A program made the translations under genes and the position numbers. Below, in pieces: positions 52,739-61,605 of a DNA stretch of 64,000 nt (positions are counted from its first letter, which is position 1; each line of letters opens with the position of its first letter). The stretch spans positions 248,001 through 312,000 of the forward strand of contig DATLOZ010000019.1 of the NCBI GenBank assembly GCA_035535995.1. The letters run 5' to 3'. Below the pieces are notes generated by a model, which ran no database searches, was not told the origin of the DNA, and was given only the letters and a program-made list of their open reading frames with translations. The DNA comes from JANYCO01 sp035535995 (lineage in GTDB: Bacteria; Bacteroidota; Bacteroidia; Cytophagales; Cytophagaceae).

Positions 52739-52825
52739 TGCTTGTGTGGTTTAATACAGTTTTTTCCGCTGCAAAAATAAAAAAATATTGTAGATATCTC
52801 TTGTTTGTGGATTAAAGTAAATTTA

Positions 52826-52890
52826 AGATACCAGATGCCCGGATACCAGATTCCAGATAATTTTATCCGGCATCTGGTATCTGGCATCTC
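52826..52890. repeat. Hairpin of GATACCAGATGCC words without MITE ends
   Basis: ATACCAGATGCCCGGATA pairs with TATCCGGCATCTGGTAT with a one-base bulge. The same words form the interior of the two MITE-like elements, but the terminal GAATTnCCCT repeats are missing here. It lies in the 278-bp gap between divergent genes. Confidence 0.75.
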
Positions 52891-53016
52891 CCCAGTGGCA
52901 TTTTCAACAATCTGTGCATAAATCAACTCTGGCGAGGTTGTCGATCAAAAGATATAATCGTAATTTTAAGCCAATACAGCCTTGCCCCCTGGCTATAGGC
53001 GTTTAAAAGCAAACCG

Positions 53017-53571
53017 ATGAAAACAGAACTGGAAATAGGGTACCTGACTCAATTGTTTGAAGAGCCGATCTACCTGATGGGCTATGAAACAAAGATCTCC
53101 GAAGCTCCGGAACCTGCGGCTACGCTTGAAAAAACACCTCATGTCAAAGAGGAATCTAAGGTTATCCCTAAGCCAGAAACGACTACAATCCCTGTCACGC
53201 CTAAGTTGCAGACGTTGGTGCAGAAGGCGCATAAAAAATGTATTCTTCTGTTCTTCTCCGAAGAAGATGAATTAAGTGTGAAAGAATATGAATTCCTTTC
53301 CAAAGTAATGGGGGCCGCAAAAGTTCAGAAAGACGAATACGAATGCATTAATTTCCGGGGTATTACAATCAACGACGTGGCTTCGCGTTATGCCTTTGAC
53401 AAGCTGGTGCTGTTTGGCGTCAAGATCCCTGGCCTGGAAATGACGCAGTACAAATGCACACAGGTAAAATCAACCCAGATCATTTCCGCCGATGCGGTTT
53501 GGATGATTGAAAGTAATGTAACTCTGAAAAAACAATTGTGGGAACAACTACAGGCAATGTTTAAGCTTTAA
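53017..53571 (+). CDS. Hypothetical protein; possible divergent DNA polymerase III psi (HolD-like)
   Basis: 184 aa, no signal peptide. The N-terminal ELEIGYLTQLFEEPIYLMG and the C-terminal ESNVTLKKQLWEQLQAMF resemble the first helix/strand and the final ALWQQIC-type helix of HolD. A Pro/Thr/Lys-rich linker (about 30-70) precedes an alpha/beta core (KKCILLFFSEEDELSVKEYEFLSKVMGAAKV). The likeness is by eye only; no neighbour supports a replication role. Otherwise unknown. Confidence 0.55.
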   Translation: MKTELEIGYLTQLFEEPIYLMGYETKISEAPEPAATLEKTPHVKEESKVIPKPETTTIPVTPKLQTLVQKAHKKCILLFFSEEDELSVKEYEFLSKVMGAAKVQKDEYECINFRGITINDVASRYAFDKLVLFGVKIPGLEMTQYKCTQVKSTQIISADAVWMIESNVTLKKQLWEQLQAMFKL

Positions 53572-53691
53572 AATATCTATGCTCTCCGATTCCAAATTTT
53601 TATGCTAACGCAAATACTTTATAAAAATAATAGATTGTTAATACACGGACTGCCCGGCAACGATCTTCTGTCCTTATTTTTACAGTAAACT

Positions 53692-54606
53692 ATGACCCGC
53701 TTCTTCTATTCTTTCTTATTTGTTTTCATAGCTGTAATCGCTTGTGCAGGAATATTATTTTCCTGTAGCTCTTCATCCGTTGAGCAGGAAGGCAACACGC
53801 ACACCAGTGGTCATATGCGATTATTGGCCGATGAAACTTTCAGTCCCCTGCTCGGCACTACCGTGGAGACTTTCGAAGCGATCTATCCGAAAGCATCGAT
53901 CGAACTTAGCTATCAGCCGCAAGAGCAGGCGATCCGCGAATTGCTGGAAGGGAAAGCCGATGTAGCTATTGTAGGAAGAAAACTTACAAAAGCGGAGGAA
54001 GAAAAAATAATAAAGAGTAAAGGCCTGCAGCCTAAGACCAATCAGATCGCTTCGGATGCATTGGTATTTATTTCTTCTAAAGAAAATAAAGATACACTCC
54101 TCTCTGAAGCCGCACTCTTGGCGATGCTATCTGGCAAAACGAAACGGACATTAGTATGCGATAAAAATAATTCCGGTAATATCATTTACCTCCAACAGCG
54201 CTTTGGCCAGTCGGGGGAGATGCACAACCTGGCCGCCGCAGGCAGCGACAGTGCAGTGATCGAATATGTGGCCAATCATCCACAAGCCCTGGGAATCATT
54301 GGAATGAGCCTGGTGAGTAATTACAAGGATCCTAAAGTGATGGCAAGATTAGAAAAGATTAATCTGATGACCATTCAATACCAGGATTCCACTGGCAAGT
54401 CGCAATATGGCTACCCGGTACAGGAAGAGCTCATTACCGGAAAATATCCTTTCATACGTGGTATTTTCATTTTAAATTTGGACGGTCAAAAAAACCTCGG
54501 TACGGGATTTGCAAATTTCATAGCAGGCGAACGGGGACAAAGGATCGTACTAAAGGCAGGATTGATGCCTTTTCGAATGCCTACAAGAGAGATTATTATT
54601 AATTAA
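53692..54606 (+). CDS. PstS-like phosphate/substrate-binding lipoprotein
   Basis: 304 aa. Lipoprotein signal ending ILFSC followed by a Ser/Glu-rich linker. Periplasmic-binding fold of the PstS family: LADETFSPLLGTTVETFEAIYPKASIELSY, ADVAIVGRKLTKAEEE and GYPVQEELITGKYPFIRGIFILNL, with a C-terminal GFANFIAGERGQRIVLKAGLMPF. In many Bacteroidota a PstS-like protein and a TPR protein follow ExbB/ExbD/TonB genes; here only the last two are present. 21 nt before the TPR gene. Confidence 0.83.
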   Translation: MTRFFYSFLFVFIAVIACAGILFSCSSSSVEQEGNTHTSGHMRLLADETFSPLLGTTVETFEAIYPKASIELSYQPQEQAIRELLEGKADVAIVGRKLTKAEEEKIIKSKGLQPKTNQIASDALVFISSKENKDTLLSEAALLAMLSGKTKRTLVCDKNNSGNIIYLQQRFGQSGEMHNLAAAGSDSAVIEYVANHPQALGIIGMSLVSNYKDPKVMARLEKINLMTIQYQDSTGKSQYGYPVQEELITGKYPFIRGIFILNLDGQKNLGTGFANFIAGERGQRIVLKAGLMPFRMPTREIIIN

Positions 54607-54627
54607 AAAATAGTTTAAAGTAATAGA

Positions 54628-56208
54628 ATGATGAAAACAATCAAACTAGTGGTCCTGTCGGCAATGCTGACCATGTCGGCTTCGGCGCAGACATTGAAAG
54701 ACGCTATTAAATATTCAGACAGAGAGCAGTATCAGAAAGCAAAAGGGATTCTTTTAGGGTTGGTAAAAACAGATACCAAAAGCACGGATCAATATTATTT
54801 CCTGGGGGATGTGTATTTCAAAAACGAGCAATACGATTCGGCACGCTACTGGTTTATGCAGGGGGTGAAACAAAATGAAAACAGCGCGCTCAATTATGCA
54901 GGGTTGGGCAAAGTTTCCATGGCAAACAATCCTACAGAGGGAAAAGCAAATTTTGACAAGGCAACTTCCCTTGCTAAAAAAGACGGAAGAGTATACGCTG
55001 TCATCGCAGAATATTACCTGGGTCTGGACAAGCCAGATGCCGCCAAAGCGCTGGAATATGCTACAAAAGGCACAGACGTAGATCCTAAAAATGCATGGGC
55101 AAAATTGGAACTGGGCGATGCTTACTTTGCATCTGCAGACGGTTCAAAAGCGATCGAACAATACAAAGCTGCGATGGCTCTGGATCCTAAGTCACCACTG
55201 CCTTTGTGGAAAATGGGTAAACTTTACCTTGCTGCCAAAAACTACGATGTAGGAATGCAATCCTTCAAAGACGGCCTAGTTCTTGATCCTGACTTCGCCC
55301 CAATCTATCGCGAAATGGGAGAGCTTTATTACAAAGCAAAAAAGTTTGACAAGGCGATCGAGAGTTACAAAAAATATCTTTCCCTGAGAGATAAAAGTGA
55401 TGATGCAGATTATCGTTTTGCCTCCTTCCTTTTTCTAAATGAAGACTATACCGAAGCATTGGCAGAACTGGATAAACTGGCAAAGAAAAACTATAGCAAT
55501 CCTGTGATCTACCGTTTGATGGGCTATTCGCAGTATGAAACAAAACAATACGATGCTGCCCTTCAAAATATGGATACCTTCTGGAAGAAAGCAGATACCA
55601 AAAAGATCATCACCCAGGATTATGAATATTATGGAAAGATCCTTGCCAAAAAAGGACAGGATTCACTGGCCGTGGAATACTACAACAAAGCGCTGGAGCG
55701 CGATACTTCCAAAAAGGAATTATACGGAGAGATAGCCAACATCTGGTTTGTAGCGAAAAAATACGACAAAGCTGCTGCTGCTTTCCAAAAGAAAATAGAT
55801 GCCACCAAAGCCACTGCAAAATCTACCGCACTGGCAAACGACTATCTTTCTATGGGACGCTCGCTGATGCTGAATAAATCCTACGCAGAGGCCGATCAGG
55901 CTTTTTCAAAAGTAACCGAACTGAAATCTGATCTTCCGATCGGTTATCTCTACAGAGCAAGAGCCAACGCCAACCTGGACCCTAAGCAGGAAAAGGCTTT
56001 GGCAAAACCTTATTATGAAAAATACATTGAGCTGGCAAAAACAGATACAGAGAAAAATAAAAAAGAGTTGGTAGAAGCATATACTTACCTTGGTTCTTAT
56101 TATTTGCTGGTCAACAAAGACAAAGCAAAATCAGACGAAGCATGGAATAATGTACGTGCACTGGATCCCAACAACAAAGCTGCTATTGAAGCAGCTAAGG
56201 TTAAGTAA
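54628..56208 (+). CDS. Secreted TPR-repeat protein
   Basis: 526 aa with signal peptide (MMKTIKLVVLSAMLTMSASAQ) and about ten to twelve TPR units from residue 25 to the end (for example AWAKLELGDAYFASADGSKAIEQYKAAMALDPKSP; FAPIYREMGELYYKAKKFDKAIESYKKYLSL). Periplasmic scaffold. Probably co-transcribed with the PstS-like gene. Partner unknown. Confidence 0.88.
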   Translation: MMKTIKLVVLSAMLTMSASAQTLKDAIKYSDREQYQKAKGILLGLVKTDTKSTDQYYFLGDVYFKNEQYDSARYWFMQGVKQNENSALNYAGLGKVSMANNPTEGKANFDKATSLAKKDGRVYAVIAEYYLGLDKPDAAKALEYATKGTDVDPKNAWAKLELGDAYFASADGSKAIEQYKAAMALDPKSPLPLWKMGKLYLAAKNYDVGMQSFKDGLVLDPDFAPIYREMGELYYKAKKFDKAIESYKKYLSLRDKSDDADYRFASFLFLNEDYTEALAELDKLAKKNYSNPVIYRLMGYSQYETKQYDAALQNMDTFWKKADTKKIITQDYEYYGKILAKKGQDSLAVEYYNKALERDTSKKELYGEIANIWFVAKKYDKAAAAFQKKIDATKATAKSTALANDYLSMGRSLMLNKSYAEADQAFSKVTELKSDLPIGYLYRARANANLDPKQEKALAKPYYEKYIELAKTDTEKNKKELVEAYTYLGSYYLLVNKDKAKSDEAWNNVRALDPNNKAAIEAAKVK

Positions 56209-56230
56209 AAAATATAGCTATCCGCTTAGC

Positions 56231-56296
56231 AACCTATAAGGTTTATAAATATATTTCATATCTTCAGAATGCACATGGAATAAAACCTTATAGGTT
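56231..56296. other. Inverted repeat downstream of the TPR gene
   Basis: AACCTATAAGGTTT (56231-56244) and AAACCTTATAGGTT (56283-56296), perfect 14-bp arms with a 38-nt loop. It may mark the transcript end. A related word occurs near 62917-62931 after engB. Confidence 0.65.
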
Positions 56297-56337
56297 TTCA
56301 TGGAGTAATTCGAATAAATGGATAGTTAAATAAAGAA

Positions 56338-56703
56338 TTGAAAAATTATTTTCTAATATTTATCGGAGGCGGAGTAGGTAGTATACTCCGCTTCTTTGTT
56401 TCCAAATGGCTTAACCCGCTGATGTTGGTTTTCCCTTTGGGGACCTTCGTGGCTAATACCGTCAGCAGCTTTATTCTTGGCCTCACTGTAGGAATGATCG
56501 AACATAAATACCCCGGAAACAATACCCTTCACCTGTTTATGATCACTGGCATTTGTGGAGGGTTCAGCACTTTTTCCACTTTTAGCAACGAAACCCTCAA
56601 TCTTTTTAAGACCGGAAATTACACTATGGGATTTTTGAATATCTTGCTTAATGTTATTCTTTGCATTATATTTATTATTATTGGAATTAAACTAACACGC
56701 TAA
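56338..56703 (+). CDS. crcB: Fluoride exporter
   Basis: 121 aa from TTG 56338. Four transmembrane helices of the Fluc/CrcB family, a dual-topology dimeric fluoride channel: FIGGGVGSILRFFVSKW, PLGTFVANTVSSFILGL and TGICGGFSTFSTFSNET (the conserved GFCGGxTTFSTF-type motif). No fluoride riboswitch is recognised upstream. Confidence 0.93.
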   Translation: MKNYFLIFIGGGVGSILRFFVSKWLNPLMLVFPLGTFVANTVSSFILGLTVGMIEHKYPGNNTLHLFMITGICGGFSTFSTFSNETLNLFKTGNYTMGFLNILLNVILCIIFIIIGIKLTR

Positions 56704-56710
56704 TATTTTA

Positions 56711-56782
56711 GAAGTTATTGGTTACTTGTTATTGATTATTTATATAACCAATACAAGTAACTAAAAACTAATATTTAACAAC
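56711..56782. repeat. Imperfect palindrome of a GTTACTTGTTATTG word
   Basis: AGTTATTGGTTACTTGT on the left faces AGTTTTTAGTTACTTGT on the other strand. The layout is like the family 1 repeats but the sequence is different. It fills the gap between crcB and the TerB-like gene. Confidence 0.55.
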
Positions 56783-56791
56783 TAAACCAAA

Positions 56792-57166
56792 ATGGCACTA
56801 CAAAACATTCACATCGCTATGGGGAGTCTGGCTTATGCAATTGCAAAGGCAGATGGAATTATTCAGGAAGAAGAGAAAAAAATGATCCAGCAATTGGCGC
56901 AGAAAGAATTTGAACTTTCCGATACAGACAACGAATGGATTTCTAGCATGTTCAACAAACTGGAAAAAGAAAATATTTCGCTCGACGAAGCATATAACTA
57001 TGCCATCGATACCTTGGATGCCAATCGTTACGACTTCGATTTTACCGATTCAGTAAAATCAAAATGTATCAGTTTTATGGAAAAAGTATCCGAGTCATTC
57101 GACGGGATCTCTGGCGAAGAGCGCCAGATCATTGATCGCTTTAAGCAGGATATGAATAAGTTTTAA
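56792..57166 (+). CDS. TerB-like helical protein
   Basis: 124 aa, all helical. The TerB-type start is seen: MGSLAYAIAKADGIIQEEEKKMIQQLAQKEF, with paired acidic residues after the first helix (ADGxIxxEE). TerB-like domains bind metals and appear in stress-related proteins; the specific role is unknown. Cytosolic. Confidence 0.75.
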   Translation: MALQNIHIAMGSLAYAIAKADGIIQEEEKKMIQQLAQKEFELSDTDNEWISSMFNKLEKENISLDEAYNYAIDTLDANRYDFDFTDSVKSKCISFMEKVSESFDGISGEERQIIDRFKQDMNKF

Positions 57167-57213
57167 TTTTACGGAGCGTAATATTTTTTACTAAGAGTAT
57201 AAAAAAGAACGAT

Positions 57214-57870
57214 ATGAGAAAGAAAGGGATAATACTATTTTTAATGGCCATCACGCAATTGGGTATTGCTCAGCAAAAACAAACCCCTCAGCAAAAGGCA
57301 GCTTCGCAACAAAAATCGCTCACTCAGCCTAAAGGTATTGATGATCTTAAAAAACTAAGTCGCAAAGAACTCATCGACCGCGCCATCATTCATATCAACG
57401 ATCCTGAATTCAAAGTAGCCAATTATGACCGGATCAAAGTAATGGCCAATGCCACCAAAATGTATGCGATCTTCGATGTATCGGCGCGTTACGTCCCAGT
57501 ATTAACCTCTTACTATATTCCCGTATACGTAGACCTGGTAAATCAAAAAGTGACAATTAAGGAGGTGAGTAATTCTGGCTTTTTCTCAAGTACATTTTAC
57601 GATTCTCCCAAGCTGTATGAGAAACAAGTAAAATGGATTGTAGATAATATTAATAAAAGCGGAGACACTACCTTTCTTCCTGAAAAAAAAGTAAGTGATG
57701 ATAGAACCCTTACCATTCGCGAAGTGTATGGGCACTTCGAAGTAGAAGTAGAATCGCCTACTCAAGTTTCTACTTGTAATATTGATAAAGTATCAGGCAA
57801 ATTATCGCAGATAAGTCATAATCCACTTCCTCCTAAAAAGGAAAACAGTTTTGTTGAGATCAAACAATGA
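57214..57870 (+). CDS. Secreted hypothetical protein
   Basis: 218 aa with signal peptide (MRKKGIILFLMAITQLGIAQ), a Gln/Lys-rich stretch (QQKQTPQQKAASQQKS), then an alpha/beta region of unknown family (FKVANYDRIKVMANATKMYAIFDVSARYVP). Its stop overlaps the next gene's ATG as ATGA, so the pair is likely translated together. Confidence 0.6.
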   Translation: MRKKGIILFLMAITQLGIAQQKQTPQQKAASQQKSLTQPKGIDDLKKLSRKELIDRAIIHINDPEFKVANYDRIKVMANATKMYAIFDVSARYVPVLTSYYIPVYVDLVNQKVTIKEVSNSGFFSSTFYDSPKLYEKQVKWIVDNINKSGDTTFLPEKKVSDDRTLTIREVYGHFEVEVESPTQVSTCNIDKVSGKLSQISHNPLPPKKENSFVEIKQ

Positions 57871-58511
57871 GAAAACAACTATTTTTTATTTTTTTATATC
57901 TATTCACAGTTGCCAATCTCCTGGCTCAGGCTACAGAGTGGGAATTGGTGAAAGATGAAGACGGCATCAAGATCTATTCACGACAAATTTCCAAACAAGT
58001 TTCACTGAAAGAACTCAGGGTAGTAAGCGAGGTAAAAGGAACGTTGTCTTCCATCATTGCGGTATTTTCAGAGAAATCAGAATTCCCCAAATGGGTCTAT
58101 GGCTGTGGATCGGCAGAGATGCTGGAGATTGTTTCTGCTACCGAAACCTATCATTACCAAACCACAGAAATGCCCTGGCCTGTACAAAACCGCGACCTGA
58201 TCGTGCATACGGTTATTAAACAAGACCCCAACACCAAAGTGATCACCATGGATTGTACAGGAGCTCCTGATTACAGGCCTGTCAGCAAAGATTATATCAG
58301 GATCCGTTCTTATAAAGCATATTGGATCCTTACTCCGAAACCCAACGGAATCGTAGAGATTGATTATACTTTGAATTTTGATCCGGGAGGAAACTTGCCT
58401 GAGTGGGCCGTAAACATGGTAGCTGCCGAAGGCCCGATGAAAACTGTAAAAAATCTTCGCACAAGAGTAGCAGATTACAAGAACGTGAAATTGAATTATA
58501 TCAAAGACTAA
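57867..58511 (+). CDS. Secreted START-domain protein
   Basis: 214 aa with signal peptide (ending VANLLAQ). A full StAR-related lipid-transfer domain: WELVKDEDGIKIYSRQISKQVSLKELRVV, MPWPVQNRDLIVHTVIKQD, and a C-terminal helix WAVNMVAAEGPMKTVKNLRTRV. Probably binds a hydrophobic ligand in the periplasm. Co-translated with the previous gene. Ends before a palindromic repeat facing dapD. Confidence 0.87.
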   Translation: MRKQLFFIFLYLFTVANLLAQATEWELVKDEDGIKIYSRQISKQVSLKELRVVSEVKGTLSSIIAVFSEKSEFPKWVYGCGSAEMLEIVSATETYHYQTTEMPWPVQNRDLIVHTVIKQDPNTKVITMDCTGAPDYRPVSKDYIRIRSYKAYWILTPKPNGIVEIDYTLNFDPGGNLPEWAVNMVAAEGPMKTVKNLRTRVADYKNVKLNYIKD

Positions 58512-58515
58512 ATAA

Positions 58516-58609
58516 AAGTTATGAGTTATGAATGTTGAATTATGAATGAGTAACTATTCAAAATTTACTTTTCACTCATAATTCAACATTCATAACTCAA
58601 CATTCATAA
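58516..58609. repeat. Palindromic intergenic repeat, family 1, copy 6
   Basis: AAGTTATGAGTTATGAATGT on the left and the complementary word set on the right fill the whole space between the convergent START gene and dapD (94 of 100 bp). Confidence 0.85.
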
Positions 58610-58611
58610 TA

Positions 58612-59421
58612 TTATACCGCTACATCATTATCTCGCAGTGCATCGTTGAGAGAAGTTTTCAAGTCTGTGCTTGGCTTGCGTTTGCCGATTATAAGAGCGC
58701 AAGGCACATGATATTCTCCTGCTGCAAATTTTTTGGCATAAGAACCAGGGATCACTACAGAGCGCTCAGGTACGTAGCCTTTATATTCTACAGGTTTATC
58801 ACCCGTTACATCAATTACTTTAGAGCTTCCGGTCAGACAAACGTTTGCACCGATCACCGCTTCTTTTCCTACATGTACACCTTCTACAATGATACAGCGC
58901 GAACCGATGAAGGCGCCGTCTTCAATGATCACGGGAGCAGCCTGTACCGGCTCTAGCACACCACCGATTCCAACGCCGCCGCTTAGGTGTACGTTTTTAC
59001 CAATCTGTGCGCAGCTTCCTACGGTAGCCCAGGTGTCTACCATTGTGCCTTCGTCTACATAAGCGCCAATGTTTACATAAGAAGGCATCATGATCACACC
59101 TTTGCTCAGGTAAGCGCCGTAGCGCGCGGTAGCAGGAGGCACTACACGGATGCCTAGTTTTTCGTAGTCTTTTTTCAATTCCATTTTATCATGGTATTCA
59201 AAAGGACCTACCTCTATACTTTTCATTTTCTGGATCGGGAAATAAAGAATCACCGCTTTTTTAATCCACTCGTTTACCTGCCAGCTGCCATCGGCCTTTG
59301 GCTCAGCTACACGTAATCTGCCTTTGTCCAGTTCTTCGATGATATGGCGAATCGTATCGATGGTTTCTTGCTGTTGCAGGAGACTGCGGTCAGCCCAGGC
59401 TTTTTCTATTATTTCCTTCAT
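58612..59421 (-). CDS. dapD: 2,3,4,5-tetrahydropyridine-2,6-dicarboxylate N-succinyltransferase
   Basis: 269 aa. Succinyl-CoA-dependent step of the diaminopimelate/lysine pathway. N-terminal helical domain (IIEKAWADRSLLQQQETIDTI) and a left-handed beta-helix of hexapeptide repeats (MMPSYVNIGAYVDEGTMVDTWATVGSCAQIGKNVHLSGGVGIGGV). The end PCALIIGKRKPSTDLKTSLNDALRD is typical of DapD. Confidence 0.96.
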   Translation of the reverse strand: MKEIIEKAWADRSLLQQQETIDTIRHIIEELDKGRLRVAEPKADGSWQVNEWIKKAVILYFPIQKMKSIEVGPFEYHDKMELKKDYEKLGIRVVPPATARYGAYLSKGVIMMPSYVNIGAYVDEGTMVDTWATVGSCAQIGKNVHLSGGVGIGGVLEPVQAAPVIIEDGAFIGSRCIIVEGVHVGKEAVIGANVCLTGSSKVIDVTGDKPVEYKGYVPERSVVIPGSYAKKFAAGEYHVPCALIIGKRKPSTDLKTSLNDALRDNDVAV

Positions 59422-59505
59422 GGTATTTATTGTTTGAAAATTATTTAACTTAATCCCGCCGCATGCAGTCTTGAGATAGAGTATTAGTCTTGAGACTTTA
59501 TTGAT

Positions 59506-60609
59506 ATGAACAAGAAGAAACTAGTCATCGCTTCCGTACTCAAGCCTGTAAACGACTCGCGAAATTACGAAAAAACCGCAATTTCAATAAACAAGTTGGG
59601 GATTTATCAGGTATACCTGGTAGGGCAGAAGGTGAAAGAACTTCCACAGGATAGCCAGATCCTTTTCAATCCCATTTTTTCTTTCGAAAGACTTAATATG
59701 CTGCGTTTTTTTTCCGGATTTATTTTTCTGCGTTATCTCTTTCGCATTCGTCCGGAAACAGTTGTGATCACTACTGCAGAATTGCTTTGGCCAGCGGTGT
59801 GGTATAAGATTTTTAGCAGAAGTAAATTGGTATACGATGTACAGGAAAATTATTTCAGGAACCTACTTTATACACGTTCCTTCCCTTATCCTTTAAATTA
59901 TGCTATGGCTGTAAGCATAAGAATGATCGAATGGTTGACAAGGCCTTTTGTAGATCGTTATATCCTGGCGGAAAAAAATTATGAGCAGGAGTTTTCTTTT
60001 AGCAAACATAAAAGCATAGTAATTGAAAATAAACTGAGAAAAACTTCCGTAGTACCTAGAGTAGAGCGAACTGACGGAACTATTCAACTATTGTACACAG
60101 GTACAATTGCAGGTACATATGGGATCTTCGAAGCTGTACAGCTTGCAACCCTGCTGTATGAGCAAGAGCCAGCCATTCGTTTGATGATTGCAGGATATGC
60201 ACCGAACCGGGCGGAATTTATAGAATTGGAAAAAAATATCCAGGATAAAGAATTTATTACGCTGGTTGGAGGAAACGAATTTGTACCGCATGAAAAAATA
60301 CTTCACCTCATCGCTTCTTCGGATCTGGGTTTGATCCCTTATCAATCGAATAAAAGCACTGAAAATTGTATTCCTACAAAACTTTACGAATACTTAGCCC
60401 ACAAGCTTCCATTTATAGTTAATAAAAATCCTTTATGGTCTGAAATCACCCGTCAATACAGGGCTGGGATTGAAATGGATTTTTCTTATCTTGATCGTAA
60501 GAAAGCAGAAACTATCCTTGCCAAAATAAAAAATGAAAAATTTTACACAGTCATACCCCGGGAAGAGATTTATTGGCAGGAAGAAGCTTTACTGACTATT
60601 TTCAAATAG
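59506..60609 (+). CDS. GT4-like glycosyltransferase
   Basis: 367 aa, GT-B fold. A basic N-terminal domain with IASVLKPVNDSRNYEKTAISINKLG, a C-terminal nucleotide-sugar domain with LLYTGTIAGTYGIFEAVQLATLLYE and DLGLIPYQSNKSTENCIPTKLYEYLAHKLPFI, where the ExxPxKLYE-type stretch contacts the donor. Acceptor unknown; cell-surface polysaccharide is plausible. Confidence 0.85.
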   Translation: MNKKKLVIASVLKPVNDSRNYEKTAISINKLGIYQVYLVGQKVKELPQDSQILFNPIFSFERLNMLRFFSGFIFLRYLFRIRPETVVITTAELLWPAVWYKIFSRSKLVYDVQENYFRNLLYTRSFPYPLNYAMAVSIRMIEWLTRPFVDRYILAEKNYEQEFSFSKHKSIVIENKLRKTSVVPRVERTDGTIQLLYTGTIAGTYGIFEAVQLATLLYEQEPAIRLMIAGYAPNRAEFIELEKNIQDKEFITLVGGNEFVPHEKILHLIASSDLGLIPYQSNKSTENCIPTKLYEYLAHKLPFIVNKNPLWSEITRQYRAGIEMDFSYLDRKKAETILAKIKNEKFYTVIPREEIYWQEEALLTIFK

Positions 60610-60636
60610 AAGTGTATTTCAATTAGCTACTAAACT

Positions 60637-60664
60637 TATAATTCAACATTCATAACTCATAACT
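60637..60664. repeat. Single arm of a family 1 repeat
   Basis: Only the TTCAACATTCATAACTCATA side is present, directly ahead of the HD hydrolase start. It is either a decayed hairpin or a solo unit. Confidence 0.65.
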
Positions 60665-60666
60665 AA

Positions 60667-61095
60667 ATGATGACCATCGACAGAGCCGTAGAGATTGCCG
60701 TAGCAGCGCACAAAGGACAAGTAGACAAATCCGGCCGGCCCTATATTTTACATGTGCTACAGGTAATGATGGCCGGAAAAACAGACGAAGAGCGTATAGT
60801 AGGCGTATTGCACGATGTAGTGGAAGATACCGACTGGACCTTTGAAATGCTGCGTCAGGAAGGGCTTGCAGAGTCTCTGGTAGAAGCGTTGAAGTGCGTA
60901 ACGAAATTATCGCCCGATGAAAATTATGAGGCTTTTACAGAAAGAGTAAAGCAAAATCCCCTCGCCATCCGGGTAAAAATAAACGATCTTCGAAGTAATA
61001 TGGATCTCACTCGTTTGAGCCAGGTAAAAGAAAAAGATGTGGAGCGGTTTAACCGGTATGTAAAAGCGTATAATGAGTTGATTGAATTGATTTGA
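60667..61095 (+). CDS. Small HD-domain (p)ppGpp hydrolase-like protein
   Basis: 142 aa. Lone HD domain related to the RelA/SpoT hydrolase (MESH1/small alarmone hydrolase type): AHKGQVDKSGRPYILHVLQVM with the first His, VLHDVVEDTDW with the HD pair and ED, and VKINDLRSNMD with the last Asp. Alarmone hydrolysis is plausible but other nucleotides are possible. Confidence 0.83.
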   Translation: MMTIDRAVEIAVAAHKGQVDKSGRPYILHVLQVMMAGKTDEERIVGVLHDVVEDTDWTFEMLRQEGLAESLVEALKCVTKLSPDENYEAFTERVKQNPLAIRVKINDLRSNMDLTRLSQVKEKDVERFNRYVKAYNELIELI

Positions 61096-61125
61096 TAAGA
61101 GGAGATGATTATCAAATCAATTCAA

Positions 61126-61518
61126 TCATAATTGGGCACGTATTTTTGCCGCGGTTTCTTCCAGTACTTCTTTGGAAACAACCATTTTAGGATGGGAGAA
61201 ATTGATGTCTTGTACAGTTTGAAGCGGGATCAGGTGAATATGCGCATGAGGTACTTCTAAGCCGATAACCGCTACACCAATGCGTTTGCAAGGGATTGCT
61301 TTTTCTACTGCCTTTGCTACTTTTTTGCTGAAGACATGTAAACCAGCCAATAGGGAATCGTCTATGTTAAAAATATAATCAATTTCTTTTTTAGGAATTA
61401 CAAGTGTATGTCCGATTGCAAGTGGAGAGATATCCAGGAAGGCAAGATAGTTTTCGTCTTCTGCGATTTTGTAACTAGGAATTTCTCCGCTGATGATTTT
61501 GGTGAATATAGTTGCCAT
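61126..61518 (-). CDS. HIT family hydrolase
   Basis: 130 aa. Histidine-triad protein: HAHIHLIPLQ near residue 92 and TIFTKIISGEIPSYKIAEDENYLAFLDI at the N-terminus place it in the Hint/YcfF-like branch, which hydrolyses nucleoside phosphoramidates. On the minus strand downstream of greA across a palindromic repeat. Confidence 0.93.
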   Translation of the reverse strand: MATIFTKIISGEIPSYKIAEDENYLAFLDISPLAIGHTLVIPKKEIDYIFNIDDSLLAGLHVFSKKVAKAVEKAIPCKRIGVAVIGLEVPHAHIHLIPLQTVQDINFSHPKMVVSKEVLEETAAKIRAQL

Positions 61519-61525
61519 GATAATT

Positions 61526-61605
61526 AATTATGAGTTATGCATAAATGTTGAGTTATAGATTAGTTAAAAAATTATTCATAACTCATAATTCAACATTCAT
61601 AACTT
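61526..61605. repeat. Palindromic intergenic repeat, family 1, copy 7
   Basis: AATTATGAGTTATG and AAATGTTGAGTTAT on the left face TTCATAACTCATAATTCAAC and the following bases on the right. It occupies the whole gap between the HIT gene and the greA stop codon. Confidence 0.83.

Noticed and set aside
56209..56337. Fluoride riboswitch before crcB
   Set aside because: No match to the conserved fluoride-aptamer pattern; the region holds a simple inverted repeat.
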